Shown: positions 24,551 through 36,905, numbered from the stretch's first letter. The stretch is DNA of 64,000 nt from Embiotoca jacksoni (GCA_022577435.1 JAKOON010000002.1:1178001-1242000), one strand, 5' to 3'. Notes: generated from the letters alone by a model not told the origin. Translations and numbers: made by a program.

Positions 24551-24626
24551 ACAAATCAGTACATCTCAAATCTGTTCAAGTTCATCTTTCATGTACAGCC
24601 AAAGGAAACCTAATACACACACTTAC

Positions 24627-24850
24627 CTTTATAATCTTGGGGTGGGTGCAGCGGCTGTTTCCAGATGTGGCATGCATCCACCCTCCGCCTTCAGCCAGCA
24701 GCAGTGGGAGGTGGGAACTTCCTCCACCGGTACACTCCTGCCTGAGGGAGCACTTCTTGTCCTGGATGCACCAACCACATTCAAACCTGGGGTCAGCCTT
24801 CAGGCACATACCGCAGCTGTCCCGCAACGCTCTGCACTTGTACAGGTGGG
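24627..24850 (-). CDS. plxna1: Plexin-A1 exon, PSI domain 3
   Basis: Internal exon of 224 bases: two bases finishing an Ala codon, then 74 codons. It holds the third PSI domain with cysteines at residues 5, 12, 15, 24, 27, 33, 39 and 67. The blocks CGMCLKADPRFECGWC and KKCSLRQEC are diagnostic, and CTHPKIIK leads into the next IPT domain. Minus-strand acceptor is ttcccatccag and donor gtaagtgt. The stretch between Cys39 and Trp57 is Gly/Ser/Leu-rich and 17 residues long. In mammalian plexin-A1, as I remember it, the same stretch is about 7 residues, so the loop is longer here but stays in frame. The block sits about 130 bases from a locally duplicated repeat in the downstream intron. Confidence 0.96.
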
Positions 24851-26759
24851 CTGGATGGGAAACAGTTGGAGAGAGACACATGTATGATTTAACGTGTGCT
24901 CATACAACCATGCATGTTAGTGAACTGCTCTGCAGGAGGGAACTGTAGTAATGGTTACAAATATACCAATGTCTGAGGGGGGTGAACAGCGGTTTTTAAT
25001 AGCACACGTAACTGACAGTGACATTCATCTATGAGGCCATGGCAGACATTTTAAAGGAGTTAGCATGGCTGAGCAAAGCAAAGTGACAAAGCTATCTTAT
25101 GAAAAAGTAACAACCCCACTGCGCTCACAGTTTATTTAATCATTATTTCATTTTTCACGTTTTCAGAATTATAAAAGAACGTCTAATGAGAAAATATACT
25201 TAAACCTGCTGGAAGCGTTTTCTTTTTCTTCTGACCAGACAGTTTCTACACCACATTTTAACAAAATAAAAATGTCCATTTACTTTAAAAAAAAAAAAGC
25301 TTTAACCAAAAAAATATATATATTTAGAAGCAACATACTTGTAAAAACAATAGACCTTTTTTTACTGCTGTCTTTCTGAGTTTGTCGGCAGAGCACAGGG
25401 CTGCATTCCACTGAGGGAAGGACGCCGAGTCATCATTAACTTCATCTTTGCATACCTGCTGTGACAAGATCAAATGTCTGCCGTAAAAAGGCCTTTTAAA
25501 GCCCTGTTCCACTTCCAGGCAAGCCCTGCTATGCTGATACCCACCACCGTTCTTGCTCCTAATATCCGAGCTTAGCTTGTTAGCGCACCTAAACTTTAAA
25601 AGTGCTTTTTTTAAAATAAAAACGTTGGCCAGAGAAGGGCTGGCTCGCTCTCCGGGGCTTTAAGTTAAGATAACTTCCCTCTGGCTCTCTACAGATTCAG
25701 CAAACAGAGCTCACTCTCAGGAAGACAACGTCAAAAAATGTCAGATAAATGCTTCAAATTTAAATTTCCCTAGGCTACAGTGATACAGCACATGCATCTA
25801 ACTGCAAAAAAAAATATACAGTGTTTCAAATTTTCATTTGTTTTTGATGAACGGAAACTTTCGTAAGTGTTAATTTAAAAGAAAGCCATGGTGGTAAGTA
25901 AAAAAAACAAAAAACAAGTAATCAGGGGTTTGTGTGTCTGTGAGCCTGAGCGAGGGCAGGGAAACAGAATAAATGAATGTTAATCACCCACATTACACCT
26001 AAAACCTTCAGTAGGTGATTATTACCACTGTGAGGCTGTAACCATGAGAAAATAACCGTTTTCACACATAAATAGAGGGAAAAAAAAAAAATGAACAAGC
26101 CACCTAGAGGGATATCACAGAAATTAATTCAACAGGTAATGTCTTATAACGCCAATAGGGAATTGATAATTTGTTGTGTAAAAAAACATTCCCTCAACTC
26201 TGCAGAGTGGAAAAAGTCATTAAAAGTAAAAAATTAAGAAATAGATAAATAAATAAATAAATAAATAAAGTCCTCAAACACCTGAGAAGGTGGAGGAGAG
26301 GGAGATGAAAGGAAGCACGGAGGAGGGGGAGGATACATTTTAGTTGCGCTTGTTAACAAAACAGCAACAAGGATTGTTATGAATTTAAAGATGGTGTGGC
26401 CCCGCGAGGCTACGAGACTCGGAGAAAACAGATAGAGGGAGGAAATGGGAGGGAGGTTGAGAGAAAGTGAGACTGTTGACAACAGAGAATGTGAATGAGT
26501 AGAGAAACCAGCAAAAGCAAACAGAGGATAAGAGCTCCATGCAAACAAGAGAGCAAAAACGATCAGTTAATAATTAGGATTTTTTTTTTTTTTTTTTGGT
26601 TTTTGTTTTGTCATCTGTTAATCGCCATAAAAATGATCTCAGTCGACGCGACGCTGCCAAAACCTGCAGGCAGGTTTGTTTGCCGTCACACCAGTTAAAC
26701 AGATTTGAAATGAGGTGAAGAGGAAAAACAGAGAGGAAAAAAAAAAAAAAGCATTAGAG

Positions 26760-27020
26760 CACGGAGGAATCTCCTCCCTCCACCTACTCCTCCTCTGCAG
26801 ACAGACGGCGGCCGGACTTCAAAGCGAGCCTCGTTTCGTATCCATCTACCCGCCTCGGCCCTCAGCTCGGCCTAATCTGATTAGCCACGGCTCGCCTTAA
26901 AAGTAGCGCGACGCTAATTAATCTGAACCAAATGAATGATTTAATTAACATTAACATCTCCACTTTACACCAGGGCAAAGCTGGGCCAGCGCCGAGCGGC
27001 TCTGCCTCAGACGGATAATA
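26760..27020. promoter_or_regulatory. CpG-rich block with homeodomain motifs, candidate enhancer
   Basis: About 20 CpGs in 250 bases, including GACGGCGGCCGGAC, then GCGCGACGCTAATTAATCTG and TGATTTAATTAACATTAAC. It is flanked by polypurine DNA and the 27-G run. No ORF matches a known family. Enhancer function is an inference. Confidence 0.3.
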
Positions 27021-27054
27021 CAGCTCCGGTTCAGAAAGAAGACAGGGATGGAAC

Positions 27055-27081
27055 GGGGGGGGGGGGGGGGGGGGGGGGGGG
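27055..27081. repeat. 27-base G homopolymer
   Basis: Uninterrupted G run on the plus strand (C on the plexin transcript). Homopolymers this long are prone to sequencing and copy-number error, so the exact length is uncertain. Confidence 0.9.
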
Positions 27082-28419
27082 ATTAATGGAGGAGGGAGAC
27101 AAAAGGGAGGAGGAAGGGAGGAGAAAAGGAGGAGAGGGCCTTTCGGAGATTTGTATGTGTGAGGACAGGTTCATGATGCATGTTTTTAAAGAGTTTTAGA
27201 CCTTCAACACTAAACATTGCGTTGAACTTGCATAATCAAAATTCTGTAAGGCTTTCGCACGAAATAGTCTTTGGGGGTCGATGGGGTTTCTGTCTCAGAA
27301 GTCTGCCTTTGACTTGGTTTGAAGAACGTACCACTGGCTTTGGATTCTGCCTGCGTAAATTCTCTGCCACCTACAAAGTCAAGTAGCAAGTACTGCTTCC
27401 TCCTAGTCATAACAACAGGAATATACTTGACAAGTTCACACAGAAACACACGCATGCACACGGCCTAAGATCATTGGATTTCACACTCTCAGAGCTGAAG
27501 ACCATGCTGTCACATGCAAAGCAGTCACTGTGGCACGTGTCCCTGGGGTCTGTTTAAAGAGTTATCTGGGTAACTTAGTTGTCGAAAACCGCACAGCTGG
27601 CATTTGGATGTCTAAAACCCTGTCGTGACTTTCATTCAAAGTTATCCGGATAACCTGTTCATAGTTTGCAAGAGTGCCCCCAAAATCCCCCAAATTCCTC
27701 ACAGCTGACAACTGTGCACTGTGTTTCTTTTCAAAGCATCAACAGTGAGCTGGAAGGGAATTTGGGGATTTGGAGGTGCGAATGAGTTCAACAACAAAAG
27801 CAGGGATTGTAACCCTAAATAGTGTGAGCTTTGTTCCCTGCTGTGTTTCAGGCCCATTTCCAGTCTTAATACATTTACTTTTATAAATAATAAACCATTT
27901 TTTTCAGGAAGACAATGTTTAATAGTCGTTCCAATTCTGTGTTGACTTTCAGTTAGACCACAATAGCTACGTTAATAGGAAAAATGCCAGGTTTAAAATA
28001 ATTCAAGATTGTGAAATGTCAGATAAGAACAAGACACGTTTATAGAGGTCATACTTGATTTACATTGCCGTTGAATGACTCTACATGTCATCTTCCTATA
28101 ATTAAATCCATTGCTTCACTTTGATCCAGAGAATTAAAAGCTACCTGGGATGTTTTGGAGGTGAGCAAAAGTTTTTAGCATGGATTGAAGTGTTACACTG
28201 TTGCTTTTTAGTTCTAGTTGGAGCAATTATTAAGTTATATGGAGTGGCAGGTAATAGTTTGACTGTTAGCCTGCATTAGCAGTGCTGAATGGTCCTGGGA
28301 AGGAAAAGACCCAAAGCAATCTTTGATTATTTAAATCAGAATCAAACCTTTTCTACCAGAGCAAATGAAGCAAACCAAATCCAGCAGACACGAGGTATCA
28401 AAGCAGCTTTAGTAATCCA

Positions 28420-28600
28420 AGGTGCTTTCACTTCTACATTGTTTGGTTTGTATCTGTCGATTTTTCAGTTTGCTGCGGACCAAAATAGCAGTGGAGGAAC
28501 GTGCCTCGAACCAAAAGAACAAAATCTGGTGCAACTAAAAGAGGTGATCCCGGCCCAGATCAAAGAAAAGACTTTTTGGAAAGCTGTGATTTTTCGGACC
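28420..28600. repeat. Possible degenerate MITE (GGTGCTTTCAC type)
   Basis: GGTGCTTTCACTTCTACATT, GTTTGGTTTG, GCGGACCAAAA and TTTTCGGACCAA resemble, in order, a fish DNA-transposon derivative. An open frame of 116 codons on the plus strand covers it, but it matches no family I know and overlaps the repeat. Confidence 0.35.
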
Positions 28601-30418
28601 AATTATAGGAAGTTGAGACAGGCTGTCGCCACTCATTAAACAAGAGAAGAGGAAAAAGAAGCAGCAGGGAAGTCAAAATGAGCAGCAGTAGAACATGGAG
28701 AGAGGAGAAGACAGTAGAGGAAGTATTTAATTGAAATTGGATTCAATGAAGAAGTCAAAACTTGAAATGCATAAAAATGCAAAAATAATACAACACAGTT
28801 TTTGAGAGGAGTGCAGGTACCCATGCAATAATAATAATAATAATAATAATTTAGAGGCAAAAAAATGGTTTAGTGTGCTCGCAAAATTGCAATGTGAAAC
28901 TAAAAGTAATCAGGTTAAATCTATATAATAAAAATACAAAATAAAAAAACTGAACTTTGATCCTGAATTCCAGGTGTATAAACGCAATCTTAACTATTTA
29001 GTACCATGACATTTCAAAAGTCAAACTGGAACAGATTTACAGAACTTAACTAAACAGCCTTAAATTAAACTGAATTACTTTGAAATGTGCAACTAAATGA
29101 CACTTTTCCTTTTCCAATTTAAACGTAAGTGTTGTAAACATAACAGTATTATGTATCAACCCTTACTAAAATGAAACACTGTATTTTATGAATAGAAATG
29201 TTTAATTAAAGACATTATTGTTAAACTGCAATGTGCAGACATATATGACAGACTAAATAAATGTTGATACTACAGCAGTGAGTAAATTATTCACGAAAAG
29301 TAGGCTTGTATTGCTCAGTTTAGTACTTATCTGATTCAAAAATAAGTCACCAAATTTATAGTTCTGAATTACAGTAAAGGACCTATCTACTTGAGTGCAT
29401 AAAAAAATGGGATTATTTACTGTGTTGTGACAGCTACGATACCTTTCTACACGTGGTAAACACGGGACGTTTAATCCCCCGGAGAGGATCTCAGAAACAG
29501 ACAGGAGAGAGCACATTTTAAACAAACCGACACCAGCAGAAGATTTAGGTCATGACCAATAAGCAACTAATTTCCAAGCAATCTGCAAAATTCTGACATC
29601 TATCAAAATGAGGTCAGATGCGACACAGAGGACGTGAGATTAAAATGTGCATGTGTGTTGTTTTTGGGACTGAAAATATGAAGAAAAAACAGAAGGGACT
29701 GGAGTAGGGAGGGTTTGTTAATCTGACTGTACATGCATTCTGAGCACAAGACTGTACGACACATTTGAGAGAAAGACTTATATTATCTTGTGTAATGGGA
29801 CGTCTAAAATCATTAGCCTCCACCACCCAATATATTACACTTGATAAAGAATTTAGAATTGGTAATTGTTTTCCACTTCATGCACAAATAGCGATTAAAA
29901 ATAATAAAAGCCATCCCTCCATGTCGCTTTCTGTTTTTCTTTATCAATCCCTTTATTCACATCTACACCCCCCGCGCCATTACATAGCGCATTTATCAAC
30001 CTGTCATCCACCCATCGCTCTTGCTCTTCATTCTTTCTTCTGCCTATTGCTTTCTCTATTTGTTTATCGTCCTCTCTAACATCCATCCCTATTAATTTCT
30101 GTGCTGGATGTTTGTTTGTTATCATCACCGTCCATCAATCACTCCCTCTGCCCCTCTTTTATCCCCGAGACAAGAATAGTGTTTTTCCAAGCGAACGCTA
30201 CACTTTCACCTTTTTCCCTGATAGCTGTCAAAACTGAAATTACAGATTTCTTATGAAGGGGACAAACTGCACACTGTGTTGTTGCTTTGCAGAAAATCAT
30301 TACAGGCAAATAAACAAGCAAGACCACTTCATTTTTTATTTGTTTTTGCGAAGCGACATGCTCCACCAACGTGAACCGAGAGCAGAGAAGGAAGGAGCGC
30401 AAGAAGAAAATGTTTTAC

Positions 30419-30515
30419 CTTGAATGTTGAACGGGTTGTCAATGACAAAGTTTCCATTCCACACCACAGAGAGGTCAACCGGGAGGTCGCTGATGTCACC
30501 GCCCTCGTAGTCATA
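30419..30515 (-). CDS. plxna1: Plexin-A1 exon, first IPT-like domain (part 2)
   Basis: Internal exon of 97 bases, entering in phase 0 and leaving with one extra base that joins CC of the next exon to make an Ala codon. Acceptor on the minus strand is gcttgtctcag and donor gtaaaaca. It encodes YDYEGGDISDLPVDLSVVWN followed by GNFVIDNPFNIQ. The VVWNGNF-IDNP core is typical of A-type plexins and completes the IPT-like domain started in the previous exon. The segment is extracellular. VDLSVVWNGNFVIDNP agrees better with plexin-A1 than with A3 (which has FSVVWDGDFPIDKP, from memory). The donor lacks G at position +5 (gtaaaa), so it is somewhat weaker than the others here. Confidence 0.95.
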
Positions 30516-31095
30516 CTGAGACAAGCAGAGAAACACAACGACAAAGAGCGTATGAGAAATTGCTGATTTATAGAGGATTCAATGCAAATTGGGAATTGTA
30601 TGAGATAGTGTTTCATTTGCATAGTGATTCAACCCGACTCGTTCATTGCAGAAAGCGATACGGCCCAAGAACGCACGCATGCATAAATCCATATCCACCA
30701 AAACAGACATATTTTATAAATACACATAGAGAAATAACAGATGGGTTCCAGTTGAATGGACATGGAGGAATGGAGGCAGGGATGAGGACATGAGGAGAGT
30801 GGGACGGAGGGAGACGAGACAGGACAGGTGATTGGGAGAAGAGAAGAAGACGAAGGGGAAGTGGAGAACGAGAGGTGGTCAGAGAGGTGAAGGAGAGGCA
30901 GAAGTTGGAGACTGGTATGTGTGTGAAAGGACCTTATTCATTTACACATGAGCTAAGTGGTAGGATGGGGGTAAGGGAGAGATAAGATACGGAGCGGTAT
31001 AAAGTGAAATTGGCATTTCCAATTTGCTCGCTGACACACTGGATTTGGTAGACGGGGCTCCAACATCCCATTTGAGCAATGGGGCCTGAGACATG

Positions 31096-31098
<3 letters not shown>

Positions 31099-31172
<74 letters not shown>
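31099..31172. repeat. (AC)n microsatellite, 74 bases
   Basis: Uninterrupted AC run in the 12 kb intron, about 580 bases upstream (transcript sense) of the 30419-30515 exon acceptor. Confidence 0.98.
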
Positions 31173-31174
<2 letters not shown>

Positions 31175-31343
31175 TTTCACGTATGATACAGTCTGAACTT
31201 TTCTCCAACCCCATACTCTGAAGCTGATCTGCTGTAGCTGTAGCTGTAGGTGGACAAAATAAAGGCCCGTATCTTGAAAGATTATAATTGCAAGTACTGT
31301 CAGGATAACAAGTCAAGTTAGTGCCGCCAGTTGAAATGGGTCA

Positions 31344-31640
31344 AAGTTGGGTTAAAATGATGACTTGAAACATGTTGAACCTTTAAGTTACTACCTCCTT
31401 AAAGTTATGTAACCTTTGTCACCATGGCAACAGTAAATTTGTTGGTTAGTTTTAGGCACAAAAAAAGCCACTTGTTTAGGGTTAAAAAAAATAAGATAAT
31501 AGTTTGGGTTAAAATGATAGCGCAAGACAAGTTGTGCCTTAAAGTTATGCAATCTTCGTTGTCACGGCAAAAGTATGTGGTTAAAAAAAACTGTCTTAAC
31601 ATGAGAACGGAAACAGGAAGTGAACAGTAGTCTTCTGCAC
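31344..31640. repeat. GGGTTAAAATGAT-type repeat, two internal units
   Basis: Two units of roughly 155 bases share TTGGGTTAAAATGAT, CCTTAAAGTTATG, CTTTGTCACCATGGCAA and GGTTA. The ending GGAAACAGGAAGTGAACAGT is typical of a repeat found across spiny-rayed fishes. No ORF. Confidence 0.6.
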
Positions 31641-33209
31641 TCAAGATCACCATTGTATTTGACTATCCACCCACTCCACATCCTCCCATCAAGGAAAACT
31701 TCACATAATATATATTTCATCTGAACGACGTCACTTCTCTGGGACACCAGATTGTCATTATGTAGACGACTGCTCGACGTTTCTAAACTTTCAAATGCAA
31801 CTGTGGGTTACGTTTGACCGTTGGGGTCATTTTTTGGAGGAGAAAAATCTCCAGGATTATTTTAAATATCTTTTTATTCCAATTCAGGGATTGTGAAGAC
31901 CTTATGTTGCACACAAGTGGGTGACAGAAGCTTAAGGTGATTGGTAACGAACAAGACTTCAAAACTGGACTCTCAAAAAAGACGTGCGGGACTGTTTTTT
32001 GATCTGGAGCTCCAGTGAGTAGGACAGCCCTTTGGTTTATGTCTTCCAAAACTCATATGCTTATAGTTCTAGAAATGATTCGTATGACCATTACCTGATC
32101 TGCAACTTCTTTGATGAGACAATCGAAACTACTTGCTTAAGGCTAGGAAAAGATGGTGGGCATGTTCTAAAGAACTCAATGATGTGTTTGAACACTCTGC
32201 AAACCCAACCACTGACACCATGAACTCCTCCCGCAGAGTTTTCTCAGGGTTGTAACATCACAGTGCTTCTAATCTTTGCCTCTCAGAGACTGTGCTGTGT
32301 ACAAGCACAGTAGAAAAGCTACTTATTTACATGCTTTATCAAAGCAAAACACGGTATTATTTCTGTCTGTTTCAGTTCAGCCTGGAGGAGAAAGAGACTG
32401 AATGAACGGACAAGTTGAAGAAAAAGAGCATAAACAAGAAAAAAATGGAGACATTGTAAGGAGCACAGAAGAAGAAGAAGGAATGTGGGAAGTCTAGATC
32501 TGGATTGAGATAGGATAACGTGACCACAGAGCGATGAAACCACAGGATTCTGGAGGTCAACAGCTTCACAGAACAGAGATTTAAACCAAAACACTTGTTT
32601 GCCACAAAGGCGAGTCTGATTGAACTTATTCCCTTCCCACCAGTTCAGTACGACCCTAATCCGTCACACATGAGGCCGACCCGCTGACTTTATTAGCATC
32701 ACTATTAAATCCCACTGGCTAAAGGCCTGTGTATGGCAGCCCAGTAAAACCACAGGACCCACACACACATGCCCACATATACTACCCCGCTCCTCTCTGC
32801 GGAGTGGCCCCCATTAAACTTTAAGGGTTTCAACTTGTCCGCCGTCACTGAAACACTGGGTGAGCTTGTTCTCTTGTCAGCCCCTGCCCACCCTCCTGCC
32901 CGCCACATCATGCTTTATTCATACTGTCACATGGCTTAAAATGCTGACACAAACCACACTGTGACACCGCGCCACCCAGTCACACTGAGCATCACCCACT
33001 GTCTAACTCGCTTCCTGGGGGACGCTCCGGAGTAACAGAGAAGTTGTAAGCTGATTTAATGCTGAAAAATAAGAAAGGAAAAGGGAAGAGAATCGAGAGA
33101 GGAGAAGCGGCAGAGCAGGGATTTTGAGAAGCTGAAACCACTTTAGAAAAAAAAAAAAAAAAAACTATTTGAAAATACAGGTACCAAATGGAACTTGCAA
33201 AGTGCAAAA

Positions 33210-33850
33210 ATGTCTGTGTGATCCAAATTTAATCTTGCAGTTTGCACTATTATAAAATAAGTATGGTCACAGTCATGCTAGCAACTCTATGAAGCTATAT
33301 TTGGGCACAGCTGTTCCTTCAGTTGAATGATAACATCAGCATGCTAACATTTTACAATGAAAATGCTTTATGTTGACGCTTATCAGATGATGCTCATCAT
33401 ATTAGGATACAATGCTGATAATATTTACCAATACCATATTTACTAATTAGCACTGAGCACAAAGTACAGAGCTGAAATTGATGGGAATGTCCTTAGTTCG
33501 TGTCAAATTTTGACCTGCTGGTGGAACTAAAATATTTGTCAGGGATCACCAAAGTTATTACAATTCATCCTTAGAGTAACATGGATATGTGTACCAGATT
33601 TTACGCCAATCCATCCCAGAGCTCTGGAAATATTACACTCAAAACCACAGACATTATTGTCATAGTGGCGCTAAAGAAAATGTCAAAGATCACCATCGTG
33701 AATGAGGATGTACCATCTGGGGACCATGAACATCTGAACACAGTTCCATAACAATCCATCCTATAAGTGTTGAATGTGGACTGAAGTTATTGGACCGATT
33801 CATTGACCTTACTACCCCAAGAGAAAGCTGCCCGCGTGGCTCGAAACTCA
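33210..33850. repeat. Dispersed fish repeat with internal tandem units
   Basis: Contains two related units: GGGATCACCAAAGTTATTAC, ACAATTCATCC, ACCAGATTTTACGCCAATCC then AAAGATCACCATCGTG, GGGGACCATGAACATCTG, CATAACAATCCATCC. The upstream part has GCATGCTAACATTTTACAAT. This arrangement is familiar from percomorph genomes. Non-coding. Confidence 0.6.
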
Positions 33851-34699
33851 TCTAAGAATAATAATGAAGCTGCATCAGGGGAGCATTTAGTGGAGCCTCA
33901 CTTTAAGTGGACACTTTAATACTCAAACACAGTGTTCTATTTGGTCATTAGTTATTACTCGGACCTCTGAAATCTTAAGTTCTTGGTGAAAAATAGAAGT
34001 ATGAGTGGATATTAGATACAGACACTATGTCATACCTTAAGGTTCAGTTTATAAGGACAACACATTTACTTAATTAAAATGCAGTGATATATTGCAGTAT
34101 TTTTGCAATATTTAAGTGTGTACAGTCATAATCTGTTATTTGATCTAGCTAATGATACTGTCTGCTTCAGGTTTTAATCTTTAACTCAAGAGCTAAAGGA
34201 ACAATGTTTGAAACTAAACAAACTATTGAACTCATCTGGGGCCTTGAAGATTAGCGGGAGGAGAATGACTCAGCCCAAAAATGTAACTTCATTAGAGCAT
34301 TTATTCCTGGGACGATGTGAAATACTTTATCAAGAAAATCTTGCCAGAAATACATCCCAGCTCAATCTCGCTGTTGTTTTGATCCGTGGGCTGAAATCAA
34401 CTTTGCCTTAATCAACTTTCTTTTACAAACTCTTTGCTTACAGAAGAATGATTTCCTGCATTTGACATTTTTGTCTACCAGCCGTACCACTTTGGGTTAC
34501 ATTTTTGGCCTCAATGTTAAATCTTTCCCATTGTAGACATTCCTCTGGTCTACTTGAGGGTAGATGTTTGGATTTCTGGGCTTCATCTTAATTGAGTCAT
34601 TGATTACAGCAATGGACAGAGAAGTAGCCGCGTCTGGTTTCATCCAAAACAAACATATGATGTCTTCTGGCTGAAAAGTACTCTGTTCTTAAATTGAAA

Positions 34700-34975
34700 T
34701 TTACACCTACTGAGTTTCATGTCCCCGTCTCTACAGCTTTGATGTTAAAGTGGTGGAACCAGTGCCGTCAGAAACACTGTGCCGCTGGAGCCCTGTAGGT
34801 AAGAGTTGCTCTCTCCCTACTGAGAGGCCCCTCTGCTGGCCTGCTGTCCCGACTTCCCTCCCCTGAGCGCCCAGAGCTGCTGGAGATGAGTAATCAGACT
34901 CATTACTGAAGCCTCTGGCCAGCTCCTTCATGTCACTGCATGTAATTAATCTACCTGAGACAACTTATAGTGCAG
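34700..34975. promoter_or_regulatory. Unique block with ATGAGTAAT dyad, candidate enhancer
   Basis: Unique-looking, moderate-GC sequence containing GAGTAATCAGACTCATTACT (a near dyad) and TGTAATTAATCTACCTGAG. It ends directly at the GAGGA satellite. Candidate only. Confidence 0.2.
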
Positions 34976-34987
34976 GCCCCCCTGGGG

Positions 34988-35085
34988 AGGAGAGGAGAGG
35001 AGAGGAGAGGAGAGGAGAGGAGAGGAGAGGAGAGGAGAGGAGAGGAGAGGAGAGGAGAGGAGAGGAGAGGAGAGGAGAGGAGAGA
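34988..35085. repeat. (GAGGA)n pentamer satellite, about 98 bases
   Basis: Near-perfect 5-bp unit GAGGA on the plus strand, about 19-20 copies, embedded in a purine-rich stretch that continues to about 35525. The complementary frame yields a false repetitive SPLLS peptide. Confidence 0.95.
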
Positions 35086-36447
35086 TTTTAGGTAGGGTTA
35101 GGGGAAATAAAGAGAACGCTGGAGAAGAAAGTTGGGTGCATGCAAGTGGGGGATGGCTACAGAGCAGATAAGTGGAAAATGAGAGGAGTGAAATTAGGGA
35201 AGGAGGAGAGGGGATTAGTGGGGACACGAGGACAGCAACGGGGAGGCGAAGAATGAAAAGAGGAGAGGCAATGAGAGCCAGTATGGGATGACAACCAAAG
35301 GCAAAAAAGAAGAACAGGGGAGCAAGGGAGGGGAGAGCAAATGGGACACACAAAAACGAGAGAAGAGGACAGTGAAGGGAAGTAGAGTTTAAGCATTGAG
35401 GGGATATGGGAGCAGAGATGTATAGAGAGGAGGAGGGGCAATGAAAGGGGACAAAGGAGGGAGGGGGGGTGACAAGGGGAGAAAAAAGAGAGGGAGGGAG
35501 GGAAGGAGGTGTAAAAAGTACAAGGTGAGCACAAAGCCGTCCCTGGCCTCATTACAGTAACACACCAGCCTGGCTCAGGTTCATTCGTTATCTGCTCCTG
35601 CACTCGTTTATTCTCTTGCTACATGAACCGTCTCCATGGATTGCATGTCTCTGTGGATTTTATGAATAGATATGGCTGGAGTGTGTGTGTGTGTGCGCCT
35701 GTGTGAGTGTTTGTGCGTATGTGCTTGAGCGTCTGAGGCGCTGGAAACTGCCGATGTTAACAAAACAGAGCAGCTGGCCGGCGGGGGGGGAGACAGGAGA
35801 AAAACCTGGTGCCGGTGTATGTACGTGTGCGCGTCCATGTGCAGGTCACCCTCATGCAATTAGTCATGTTGAAGGATACCTGAGGTAAAAATACACTCGC
35901 AGCACACACACACACACACTCTCACACAACATGTACGTCTCTCATTTCAGTTTGTTTCAATTCAATGGGGCTTTTTTTTTTTTTTTAAATAAACAATTTT
36001 CCTTATTTTTAATGAGAGTTTTTGTTTTTTGTATTGAAGGAAGTAGATACTGAGATTAGTGATCATAGAACCTGTATAGTACACAGTGAATGGTACACAA
36101 TGTATGTATGGACGTGCAACTATTTAGCATTAGTGCCTCGACAGGAAACACACTACTGACTTGATCACATTTTAATCAACATAACAAGGAAACTTCTATA
36201 TTGACAAGATATGAAAACTGCACTGATTAAAAAAAACAAAAAAAAAACGTTCTAACAACGTCTGCACACAGCGACAAAATCAACATTGAGCTTTGTATTA
36301 GTGACGTTTGACTCCAGGTGCTTTGTTAAGGTTTGAGAAAGATCATTAAACATCACTGACTTTGAACATGAGCGATCACACACGGATACATTTTAAACTC
36401 AACCAAAACCTTCGACTTTGCCTGAACTTAACCTGCCTCCACACACA

Positions 36448-36905
36448 GTGGTGGAAAATATACAGGTGCATTTACTCTGGTACTGTTCTTAAGTACAAAC
36501 TGAGATACTTGTACCTCATTTTATGCTACTTGACACTACTAATATTGTACTTTCTTTTCCACTACATTGATCTGACTGCAGCTGGTTACTTCACAATTAC
36601 ATTACAAAACATTATAATTATGGTTACGCTGATCTGTTATGGATTAAAGTACTTGCAACATTTCAAATAGCTCAATCAAACTCCACCATGACCATTTGCA
36701 ACAATACAATTCCAATTACACATCAATGCACAATGTTATAACAGTATATCAGTCACAGGACTATTGTTTTTTTTCCCAAATATAGGTACTTTTGACTTTG
36801 ACTACGTTTCGAAAATACTACTTCAATGCAGGACGTTTACTTGCAATGGCACATTTATATTGCAGCATTGTTACTTTTATCTGAACATATAGTGCAGGAC
36901 TTTAA
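36448..36905. repeat. CAGTGGTGGAAA-type dispersed repeat, right end missing
   Basis: Begins ACAGTGGTGGAAAATATACA, then many TAAGTAC/GTACTT motifs and CACTACATTGATCTGACTGC, and later CAATGCAGGACGTTTACTTG. This is a well-known fish repeat layout. The expected CCACCACTG right terminus is absent, so the copy is truncated. Confidence 0.65.

Larger units (their letters stand above)
15474..24626 (-). other. Plexin intron downstream of the PSI 3 exon
   Basis: A 9.15 kb intron. It contains a CpG-rich candidate regulatory block (15.9-16.1 kb), decayed ~109-bp modules (17.4-19.4 kb), a GTAACT-rich dispersed repeat (18.2-18.5 kb), one copy of the hairpin-type repeat (20.9-21.1 kb), and a local duplication with CA arrays (21.57-21.90 and 24.12-24.50 kb). 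A CCTTGCTCAAGGGCAGCAC motif at about 16518, common in fish dispersed repeats, marks another remnant. The interval 22300-24000 holds nothing I can name apart from a small hairpin at 23392-23418. Confidence 0.7.
24851..30418 (-). other. Plexin intron upstream of the PSI 3 exon
   Basis: A 5.6 kb intron. It holds an AAAT tetramer run (about 26242-26268), a purine-rich stretch, a CpG-rich block with homeodomain-type motifs (26.76-27.02 kb), a 27-base G run, a possible degenerate MITE near 28.4 kb, and an AAT trinucleotide run (about 28828-28851). The intervals 24900-26200 and 28900-30400 show nothing I can name. Confidence 0.7.

Noticed and set aside
28289..28639. 116-codon plus-strand ORF as a possible intronic gene
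   Set aside because: No recognisable domain; overlaps a MITE-like repeat and lacks any promoter or splice evidence.
34946..35603. Minus-strand ORFs with repeated SPLLS and Pro/Ser-rich sequence
   Set aside because: Produced by the GAGGA satellite and the surrounding polypurine block.
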